From NCBI RefSeq assembly GCF_003403315.2, contig NZ_CP048407.1:124001-188000 (forward strand): 64,000 nucleotides of DNA. The letters run 5' to 3'. Position numbers and translations under genes: made by a program. Shown here one piece after another: positions 57,310-64,000 of this stretch. Every line of letters begins with the position of its first letter. Position 1 is the stretch's first letter. The notes beneath the pieces are model-generated. The model saw only the letters and a program-made list of their open reading frames with translations. It made no database searches and was not told the origin of the DNA. The stretch is from Thermaerobacter sp. PB12/4term (GTDB taxonomy: Bacteria > Bacillota > Sulfobacillia > Thermaerobacterales > Thermaerobacteraceae).

Positions 57310-57522
57310 CGGTTACTGTGGCCGGGTTTTACGCAGCGTGGCCATGAGCGGAGCTCGCTTCCCGGCGGTCGAGTGATCGCCGCGGGGGCAGATCGAGCGG
57401 AGTGATTCTTCATGGCCCGCGTGATCAAGGTTCTGCTTCTTCTGGCGACCCTGGTTCTGGCTGCCGGTTCGAGCTACCAGGTTAGCTTCTGAAGGCTAAC
57501 CGGTCACAGTAACCGCTTTTTT
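57310..57522 (+). ncRNA. Candidate structured RNA with long-range closing stem and T6 tract
   Basis: CGGTTACTGTGGCC (57310-57323) pairs along all 14 positions (one G-U) with GGTCACAGTAACCG (57502-57515), which is followed by C and TTTTTT (57517-57522). Inside are AGCG/CGCT (57347-57359), GGCGGTC-GAGT-GATCGCC (57364-57381) and GGTTAGCTT-CTGA-GGCTAACC (57480-57501), the last directly abutting the closing stem. A 26-codon ORF lies within. The form is that of a riboswitch-like or stand-alone RNA with its own terminator; I recognise no family. Confidence 0.5.
57412..57492 (+). CDS. 26-residue hydrophobic micropeptide
   Basis: ATG 57412 opens MARVIKVLLLLATLVLAAGS followed by SYQVSF and TGA. The sequence is a basic start plus a 14-residue hydrophobic core and an A-A-G-S-type end, like a short secretion signal or a single-pass membrane peptide. 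CGGAGTGA lies about 9 bases upstream as a moderate ribosome binding site. Its 3' end overlaps a stable hairpin and it ends 30 bases before the next reading frame begins. It may be a real small protein, a leader peptide or chance. Confidence 0.4.
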   Translation: MARVIKVLLLLATLVLAAGSSYQVSF

Positions 57523-57538
57523 ATGGAGAGGGTTCTTA

Positions 57539-58938
57539 ATGCTCTTGCCACGTCCGCGCACGGTCAAGCTTTATGCCTTATACCTCCTGATTATGGGGGG
57601 CTCGTTCTTACTCTGGCAGCACAGTATTCCCCCGACAGTATGTGGCGTATTCTTGTTCTATTTGTGTTTACTCTTCTCGCGGAAGCCTTCCCAATCCCTG
57701 TCCCGCCATTATCTGGTTCGATATCACTTAGCTTTGTGACGATTTTTGCTGCAATATTATCTGAGGGTCCCATCTGGGGTACTTTAATCGCTACATTAGG
57801 CACTATTCGTCCACTCGATTTTTCTGGCCAAGTTTCCATTAGGGGTATATTGTTTAATCGCTTTCAGCTGGGCTTATCTGCCTGGGTGAGTGGCTATGTG
57901 TATCACGCCGTTTCTATTGATGACCAAATCACGGCACTTCGTTCTGTCGTCGGATTTTTTGTCGCTGGCATGGCGTACTTTTCGGTTAACGTATTACTTT
58001 TTGGGTTATATGTTTGGCGTTATAAGAGGGTAAGCATTAATCGTGTCCTAAATCAGTTGCGCGTGAATGGAGTAGCAAACTATGTTGCGCTAATGCCTTT
58101 GGCATATCTTATTGCTGCTATTCAAGAGCGCGTTGGTCTGTTTGGTGTTTTGCTTTTTCTATTGCCTTTGGCTGTCGCGAGGTTTTCATTTCAGCGGTAC
58201 CTTGATGTCCACCATATGTTTCTAAGCACCATTAGAGCTCTTGCTTTAGCGTTAGAGGCCAAGGATCGTTATACATACGGGCACGCGGATCGTGTGGCGC
58301 GTTTATCAGTTGAGATAGGAAAGGCTCTAAACTTGCCTGACAAGCAGCTCGAACTGTTGCAATATGCGGGTATCCTCCATGATATTGGCAAGATTGGTGT
58401 TCGCGATGAAATCTTAAATAAGCCTGGTCGCTACACTCAAGAAGAATACGAAGAGATGAAAAAGCATCCTGTGATTGGTGCGCGTATTGTAAGTGGTGTA
58501 GATTCCTTAGAAGTGGTTGCGCGTTGGATTCGTCATCACCACGAAAAGTTTGATGGCACAGGTTATCCGGATGGGCTTAAGGGGGCTGATATTCCGCTTG
58601 GTGCAAGAATTATTGCGGTAGCTGATGCTTTCGATGCAATGTTGTATGACAGGCCATACAAGGCTGGGCGTCCCCTTCCCGAAGTAATTGATGAGCTCAA
58701 AAGATGTTCGGGAAGCCATTTTGATCCGGAAGTCGTATCTATATTGCTCAAGCTCATTGAAACACCTGAGCGTGTGGCCGAACTGACACGCCCTCCGGAA
58801 CTGCGGTTTGTTGAATACCTCGCTTCAATTTACGGACTTCGGCCTCCGATGCCTATTATTCAGGAGCTTCCCGCTGCTGATGAGGCGGCAGTTGCTGCCG
58901 AGGAGTTTCAGGAGCGGCCCGAATACCCTGAGATGTGA
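57539..58938 (+). CDS. HD-GYP c-di-GMP phosphodiesterase with membrane sensor; frameshift near 5' end
   Basis: The start that fits is ATG 57539, 6 bases after GGAGAGGG. It encodes the first membrane helix (KLYALYLLIMGGSFLLWQHS-IPP), but the frame breaks at a C5 run (57629-57633); the rest (DSMWRILVLFVFTLLAEAFP onward) continues in the -1 frame to 58938. One extra C would restore a single protein of about 467 residues. The membrane domain (to ~residue 215) resembles that of the diguanylate cyclase at 46790. The HD-GYP domain is intact: AGILHDIGKIGVRDEIL, HHHEKFDGTGYPDGLKG and VADAFDAMLYDRPYK. GC content is far below that of its neighbours. Confidence 0.88.
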
Positions 58939-58983
58939 CGTATACCTGTGAGGTATACCGGCAAGCGAAATCGGAGGTACACG

Positions 58984-59625
58984 GTGTTCCTCGTAACACT
59001 TGTATCAGCACTGTGCATTGGATGGTTACGAGGGGGTTCGCTGGAAAGGGTAGCGCATCTGCCCTTGCGGTGGGCGGTGTTGCTCCCTGTTCCCTTTCTG
59101 ATACGTGCCACCCTACTACACGCTGGAGCGGCCGAATCTGGCATATTAAAGTCCTGGGCTCCCGAGTTGCAAGCGGTCGCCTATGGGATGCTTGCCTTGC
59201 TTGCCGTAGCCAATCGCCACCTACCAGGGGCGGCGCTCTTAATTGCGGGGACCGTCGCCAATGCCCTGGTGATCATGGCCAACGGTGGGCGGATGCCGGT
59301 CAGTGAGTGGGCGGTTCGGGTTGCCGCCGGCGGGGCGGACCGGGCTACGGCCCTCACCCTTCTGCGCATGGAGGACAGCCTCACCCACCAGCTGCTCGGA
59401 CCGGAGACGCGGTTTCCCTGGCTGGCGGACATCATCCCCTTGCCTCGACCCTTCCCCTTCCCCTCCGTCGCAAGTGCGGGTGATGTAGTGCTGGCAATCG
59501 GCCTGATGTGGCTCATACTGGCGGCCATGGGGAAGCGGGCCAGCACGGCTGCTGACGAGTCGGGCCGCCTTGACGCGGCCACAGGCCCGGCGGAGCGGGC
59601 ACTGGACCGGTTTGGTTCCCTATGA
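58984..59625 (+). CDS. DUF5317-like membrane protein
   Basis: GTG 58984 follows CGGAGGT with 6-base spacing, a better start than GTG 58948. The 213-residue protein has four to six hydrophobic segments and the family pattern LRGGSLERVAHLPLRWAVLL, ANGGRMPVSEWAV, THQLLGPETRFPWLADIIPL and ASAGDVVLAIGLMWLILA. Function unknown. The first ~200 bases share the lower GC content of the preceding HD-GYP gene, while the second half returns toward the genome composition, so the edge of an acquired segment may lie within it. Confidence 0.8.
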   Translation: MFLVTLVSALCIGWLRGGSLERVAHLPLRWAVLLPVPFLIRATLLHAGAAESGILKSWAPELQAVAYGMLALLAVANRHLPGAALLIAGTVANALVIMANGGRMPVSEWAVRVAAGGADRATALTLLRMEDSLTHQLLGPETRFPWLADIIPLPRPFPFPSVASAGDVVLAIGLMWLILAAMGKRASTAADESGRLDAATGPAERALDRFGSL

Positions 59626-59695
59626 CGGGGGCCGGACAAGCCGCTGGCCGAACAAGCTTCGGGTGCTTTTCGGGCGTGGAGGGGCCCCAGTCACG

Positions 59696-59704
59696 TGGTA
59701 GAAT
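59696..59704 (+). promoter_or_regulatory. Extended -10 promoter of secA
   Basis: TGGTAGAAT gives a TG-extended -10 (TAGAAT 59699-59704). No -35 is visible. The implied secA leader is about 455 nt. Confidence 0.5.
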
Positions 59705-59710
59705 AACTAG

Positions 59711-60165
59711 GACGTACAGGTCGACGGGCGGGCCGCGCCAACCGGGTCCAGCCGGCCCTTCGGGGGGCAGCCGGACCCGCGGCCGGGCATGACGGCGCCC
59801 CCGCACACTGGGTCGCGCGCCATGGCGCCGGGCAATTGGCTTGAGCCGTGAAGCCCGGCATCCGTTCGGGCTGCAGGCGGCCAATGGCGAGGAGGCCAAC
59901 AAGGCCAAAAGGCGGATAAGGGCTGAAGAGGATACTACAACCCGAACTGGATCCGGCTCGTTGTACGGTGCGGCCGGGTGCCCCCGCATGCCGGTGGACC
60001 GGACCAGACGGCTTGGACCGGATGATATGGGCGCGGGCCGGATTACGCGGCGTGAGAAGCTAGCGGCGGGTGGAGCGTCCAACCAGCGGTCGGCGGCCTG
60101 GTGCCGATTCGACCGTGCCGGCGCGACTCCAGACGCCGGTTTTTTCTTCAGGAGATGAGAACGCC
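59711..60165 (+). promoter_or_regulatory. Long secA leader ending in an intrinsic terminator
   Basis: An early stem-loop has ATTGGC/GCCAAT (59835-59840/59880-59885) around AGCCCG/CGGGCT (59852-59857/59867-59872). The leader ends with CCGGCG (60118-60123) pairing with CGCCGG (60134-60139) and TTTTTT (60140-60145), placed only 4-5 bases before the secA ribosome binding site AGGAGATGAGA. This arrangement implies transcription attenuation. A frame from TTG 59841 to 60158 has no ribosome binding site or family features. Confidence 0.65.
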
Positions 60166-62961
60166 ATGCTGGGGCTGTTGCGCAACCTGTTCAACTACAA
60201 CGAGCGGGAGATCCGGCGCCTGTCGCGAGAGGTCGAGCGGATCAACGCCCTCGAGCCGGAGATGGTGCGTCTCACCGACGCCGAGCTGCGCGGCAAGACC
60301 GGCGAGTTCCGCCAGCGCCTGGCCGCCGGGGAAACGCTGGACGATCTTTTGCCCGAGGCTTTTGCCGTCGTCCGGGAAGCGGCCCGGCGCACGCTGGGGA
60401 TGCGGCCCTTTGATGTGCAGCTGATGGGCGGCATTGTCCTCCACGAAGGCAAGGTCGCCGAGATGAAGACCGGCGAAGGCAAGACTCTGGTGGCGACCAT
60501 GCCGGCCTACCTGAACGCCCTGCTGGGACGCGGCGTCCACATCGTCACCGTGAACGACTACCTGGCGCGGCGCGACGCCGAGTGGATGGGCCGGATCTAC
60601 CGCTTCCTGGGCCTGACGGTGGGTGTCATCGTCCACGGGCTGAGCTTTGACGAGCGCCGCCGGGCCTATGCGGCCGACATCACCTATGGCACCAACAACG
60701 AGTTCGGCTTCGACTACCTGCGGGACAACATGGCACTGTACCCCGACCAGATCGTGCAGCGCGAGCTGTATTACGCCATCGTCGACGAGGTGGATAGCAT
60801 CCTGATCGACGAGGCGCGCACGCCGCTCATCATCAGCGGCATGGCCGACAAGCCCACCGAGCTCTACTACCAGTTCGCCCAGATCGCCCGCAAGCTGGAA
60901 CGGGACCGGGATTACACCGTCGACGAGAAGGCGCGCACCGTCGCACCGACGGAGGAGGGCGTCCACCGGGTCGAGCAGATGCTGGGCGTCGAGAACCTCT
61001 ACGCGCCCGACAACCCCGTGGACTACGCCCATTACCTGATCAACGCCCTGAAGGCCAAGGAACTGATGCGGCGCGACGTCGACTACGTGGTGAAGGACGG
61101 CCAGGTGATCATCGTCGACGAGTTCACCGGCCGCCTGATGTTCGGCCGCCGCTACTCCGACGGGCTGCACCAGGCCATCGAGGCCAAGGAGAACCTCAAG
61201 ATCGAGCGCGAGTCCCAGACCCTGGCCACCATCACCTTCCAGAACTACTTCCGCATGTACGAGAAGCTGGCCGGGATGACCGGCACGGCGGCCACGGAGG
61301 AAGAGGAGTTCTCCAAGATCTACGGCCTGGACGTCGTGGTGATCCCGACGAACAAGCCCATGATCCGGCGGGACCTGCCCGACGTGATCTACAAGACCGA
61401 GGCGGCCAAGTTCCGGGCCGTGGTGGAGGAAATCGCGGAGTGCCACCGGCGCGGCCAGCCGGTGCTGGTCGGCACCATCTCCATCGAAAAGTCCGAGCGC
61501 CTCAGCGAGATGCTCAAGCGCCGCGGCATCCCGCACCAGGTGTTGAACGCCAAGTACCACGAACGGGAAGCGGAGATCATCGCCCAGGCCGGCCGCGTGG
61601 GCGCGGTGACCATTGCCACCAACATGGCCGGGCGCGGCACCGACATCCTGCTCGGCGGCAATCCCGAGTTCCTGGCGCGCCAGCACATGCGGAAGCTGGG
61701 CTATGAGCCCGAAGTGATCACTGCCGTCTCCGGACAGCTGGACCCCGACGACCCGGAACTGGCCGAGGCCCGCCGGGATTACCTGCGCCTTCTGGAAGAG
61801 GCCAAGCGCGAGACCGAAGCGGAGCATCAGCGGGTGGTCGAACTCGGCGGCCTGCACATCATTGGGACCGAGCGGCACGAGTCCCGGCGCATCGACAACC
61901 AGCTGCGGGGCCGCGCCGGGCGCCAGGGAGACCCCGGCTCGTCCCGGTTCTACCTGTCCCTGGAAGACGACCTGATGCGGCTGTTTGGCTCGGACAGCAT
62001 CCGGAGCATCATGGACCGCCTGGGTGTGGAAGAAGACGAGCCCATCGAGCATCCCCTGATCACCCGCGCCATCGAGAACGCCCAGCGCAAGGTGGAGCAT
62101 CGCAACTTCACCCTGCGCAAGCAGGTGCTCGAGTACGACGACGTGATGAACAAGCAGCGCGAGGTGATCTACGCCGAACGGCGGAAGGTGCTGAGCGGCG
62201 AGGACGTGCACGAGCACATCCTGGGCATGATGGACGACATCATCCAACATGCCCTGGACAATTACTGCAACGAGCACGCCCACCCCGAAGAGTGGAACCT
62301 GGAAGGGCTTGTGGAGTACCTGGAGGGCAACTATCTGCCGGCCGGCACCCTCAAGGCGGAGGAACTGGCCGACCTGGGCCGCGATGCGCTGGCCCAGGAG
62401 ATCAAGGCCGCGTTCCTCCGGATCTATGAGGAGAAGGAGAAGGCCATCGGCAGCGCAATGATGCGCGAGCTGGAGCGGGTCGTGCTGCTCCGGGTGGTGG
62501 ACCAGAAGTGGGTCGACCACCTGGCGGCCATGGACGATTTGCGGGACGGCATTGGCCTCCGGGCCTACGGCCAGCGGGACCCGCTGCTGGAGTACAAGTT
62601 CGAGGCCTTCGAGATGTTCCAGCAGATGATCGAAAGCATCAAGGAAGACGTGATCCGCATCCTGATGCACATGGAGGTCCGGCCGGGCCAGGCCGAGCCC
62701 CAGCGCCGGCGAGTGGCCGTGGGTGCCCGGGAGGAGAGCGGGCGGGTACCGGTCTTCGCCCTGGCGGCGGGTGCCGGCGGAGAGCAGGAGGGCAGCCATG
62801 GCTTGGCCCCTGCCAGGGCCGGTGCCGGTTCCATGGGCGCCGCGGCCTCGCCGGCCCAGGGCCCGCGGGAGCCGGTGCGGGTGCAAAAGGTGGGGCGAAA
62901 CGACCCTTGCCCTTGCGGGAGCGGGAAGAAGTATAAGAAATGTTGTGGCCGGACGGCCTGA
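60166..62961 (+). CDS. secA: Preprotein translocase ATPase SecA
   Basis: SecA drives proteins through SecYEG. The 931-residue protein starts [20 protein letters not shown]; Walker A is MKTGEGKT (100-107), the DEAD-type motif is [20 protein letters not shown], with [46 protein letters not shown] and [20 protein letters not shown]. The C-terminus carries the zinc-binding SEC-C motif [14 protein letters not shown], after a Gly/Ala linker. It is followed by prfB, as in Bacillus. A terminator directly before its ribosome binding site suggests regulated readthrough. Confidence 0.98.
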   Translation: MLGLLRNLFNYNEREIRRLSREVERINALEPEMVRLTDAELRGKTGEFRQRLAAGETLDDLLPEAFAVVREAARRTLGMRPFDVQLMGGIVLHEGKVAEMKTGEGKTLVATMPAYLNALLGRGVHIVTVNDYLARRDAEWMGRIYRFLGLTVGVIVHGLSFDERRRAYAADITYGTNNEFGFDYLRDNMALYPDQIVQRELYYAIVDEVDSILIDEARTPLIISGMADKPTELYYQFAQIARKLERDRDYTVDEKARTVAPTEEGVHRVEQMLGVENLYAPDNPVDYAHYLINALKAKELMRRDVDYVVKDGQVIIVDEFTGRLMFGRRYSDGLHQAIEAKENLKIERESQTLATITFQNYFRMYEKLAGMTGTAATEEEEFSKIYGLDVVVIPTNKPMIRRDLPDVIYKTEAAKFRAVVEEIAECHRRGQPVLVGTISIEKSERLSEMLKRRGIPHQVLNAKYHEREAEIIAQAGRVGAVTIATNMAGRGTDILLGGNPEFLARQHMRKLGYEPEVITAVSGQLDPDDPELAEARRDYLRLLEEAKRETEAEHQRVVELGGLHIIGTERHESRRIDNQLRGRAGRQGDPGSSRFYLSLEDDLMRLFGSDSIRSIMDRLGVEEDEPIEHPLITRAIENAQRKVEHRNFTLRKQVLEYDDVMNKQREVIYAERRKVLSGEDVHEHILGMMDDIIQHALDNYCNEHAHPEEWNLEGLVEYLEGNYLPAGTLKAEELADLGRDALAQEIKAAFLRIYEEKEKAIGSAMMRELERVVLLRVVDQKWVDHLAAMDDLRDGIGLRAYGQRDPLLEYKFEAFEMFQQMIESIKEDVIRILMHMEVRPGQAEPQRRRVAVGAREESGRVPVFALAAGAGGEQEGSHGLAPARAGAGSMGAAASPAQGPREPVRVQKVGRNDPCPCGSGKKYKKCCGRTA

Positions 62962-63040
62962 TGGCCGGCTCCGGCTGCGCCCGCCGGCGCGAGCGGAAGC
63001 TGCAAGGGCAGGTGCAACGGCATCAGGGGAGGATGAGAGC

Positions 63041-64000
63041 ATGTGGGATGAGGTGCTGCGCCGCATTCGGGCCCTGCGCCCGCGGCTCGACGAATTGAGG
63101 GATGATCTTTGACCTCGCCGGGAAGCGGCGGGAGATCGAGCGCATCGAGCAAGCCATGACCGAACCCGGTTTCTGGGATGATCCGGAGCGGGCCCAGCAC
63201 CAGGTCCGGCAGCTGAAGGTCCTCAAGGGGCCCGTGGAGCGCTACGAGGCCCTGGACCGCAAGCTGGAGGACCTGCAGGTGCTGGCCGAACTGGCAGCGG
63301 AGGAGGCCGACGTCTCGGTCATCCCGGAGCTGGAAGAAGGCATCGCGCAAGTGGAGGAGGGCCTGCGGCAGCTGGAGCTGGAGCTGCTGCTGACGGGGCC
63401 GTACGACGGGTACGACGCCATCGTCTCCCTGCACCCCGGTGCCGGCGGGACCGAGTCCCAGGACTGGGCCCAGATGCTCTGGCGGATGTATACCCGCTGG
63501 GCGGAAGACCGGGGCTACCAGGTGGAGGTCCTGGACCTGCTGGAGGGCGAGGAGGCGGGCATCAAGAGCGTCACCTTTGCCGTCCGCGGGCCTAATGCCT
63601 ACGGATACCTGCGCAGCGAGCACGGGGTGCACCGGCTGGTGCGCATCTCGCCCTTTGACGCCGCGGGGCGGCGCCATACCTCCTTCGCTTCGGTGGACGT
63701 CCTGCCCGATCTGGGGGACAGCCCCGAGATCGAGATCCGGCCGGAGGACCTGCGCATCGACGTCTTCCGGGCGGGAGGCCACGGGGGCCAGCACGTCAAC
63801 AAGACCGAGTCGGCGGTGCGCATCGTGCACCTGCCTACGGGGATCGTGGCGACGTGCCAGAACGAGCGCTCCCAGCACTCCAACCGGGAGACGGCCATGA
63901 AGATCCTCAAGGCCCGCCTGGCCCGCTACTACGAGGAACAGCGCCTGAAGGAGATCGCAGCCCTGCGGGGTGACGTGGGCGAGATCGCCTGGGGCAACCA
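63041..64000 (+). CDS. prfB: Peptide chain release factor 2, with programmed +1 frameshift; 3' end outside window
   Basis: ATG 63041 encodes 23 codons ending in CTT, then TGA (63110-63112). Translation continues in the +1 frame from GAC at 63111 as DLAGKRREIERIEQAM and TEPGFWDDPERAQHQV. The signal is classic: a ribosome-binding-site-like GAGGGA just upstream, CTT TGA C, and a gene whose product reads UGA. Downstream are the RF2 tripeptide SPF in VRISPFDAAGRRHTSFA and the GGQ motif in [14 protein letters not shown]. The window ends at GEIAWGNQ, about 45 residues before the expected C-terminus. AGGGGAGGAT serves as ribosome binding site. Confidence 0.97.

Noticed and set aside
57310-57522. Miniature inverted-repeat transposable element
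   Set aside because: The inverted ends could be transposon ends, but no target duplication was seen, and a T6 tract directly after the stem fits an RNA terminator better.
59841-60158. 105-codon frame in the secA leader as a SecM-like gene
   Set aside because: It has no ribosome binding site, no signal peptide and no arrest-like sequence, and it runs through the terminator into the secA ribosome binding site.
63041-63112. prfB as a pseudogene with a premature stop
   Set aside because: The stop is the conserved autoregulatory UGA of RF2, with the expected +1 shift context.

Overview
The window is a very GC-rich (about 70% or more by eye) bacterial chromosome segment in which every supported gene lies on the + strand. 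Gene content and order match the Bacillota core: fsa-rho-rpmE-yqhQ-prfA-prmC-sua5-ywlE/rpiB, tagO-mnaA-atp operon, murA-spoIID-spoIIQ-spoIIID-mbl-flgF/G, sodA, fabZ, a flagellar late-gene block, and hpf-secA-prfB. Endospore genes, a flagellum, frequent GTG/TTG starts, strong AGGAGG-type ribosome binding sites and the extreme GC content suggest a Thermaerobacter-like thermophilic Bacillota. That placement is inferred from synteny and composition, not from a database search.

Layout. 1-3215: end of a large secreted subtilase. 3464-18287: transaldolase-like enzyme, Rho with a very long disordered N-terminus, an M23 peptidase, the L31/RF1/PrmC translation cluster, a Sua5 enzyme, an in-frame protein-arginine-phosphatase/RpiB fusion, and two envelope-polymer genes (TagO, MnaA). 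18541-26202: complete F1Fo ATP synthase operon with AtpZ and AtpI. 26632-34724: MurA, sporulation genes SpoIID, SpoIIQ and SpoIIID with matching sigma-E-like and sigma-F-like promoters, Mbl, a c-di-GMP-I riboswitch, and two flagellar rod genes. 35115-39393: SodA, FabZ, an S1-domain protein and a HAD phosphatase. 39607-53253: flagellin, FlaG, FliD, FliS, a FliT-position protein, MetK, a glycosyltransferase-like membrane protein, a diguanylate cyclase, ComFC, FlgM, FlgN, FlgK and FlgL. 53388-64000: phosphohexomutase, long HPF, an unknown conserved protein, a low-GC island with a frameshifted HD-GYP phosphodiesterase and a DUF5317-like protein, SecA, and the start of prfB with its programmed frameshift.

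Cyclic-di-GMP links several regions. A cyclase and an HD-GYP phosphodiesterase appear to share a homologous membrane sensor domain, and a c-di-GMP-I riboswitch sits upstream of the flagellar rod genes.

The most unusual material is non-coding: a three-way-junction/pseudoknot RNA just upstream of the riboswitch; a candidate structured RNA with a 14-bp long-range closing stem and a T6 tract that encloses a 26-codon ORF (57310-57522); a terminator placed directly in front of the secA ribosome binding site; a structured metK leader without an S-box; a hairpin/pseudoknot that hides the ribosome binding site of the M23 gene; and a cluster of DnaA-box-like sequences in front of hpf. No tRNA, rRNA, CRISPR array, insertion sequence or prophage was seen.
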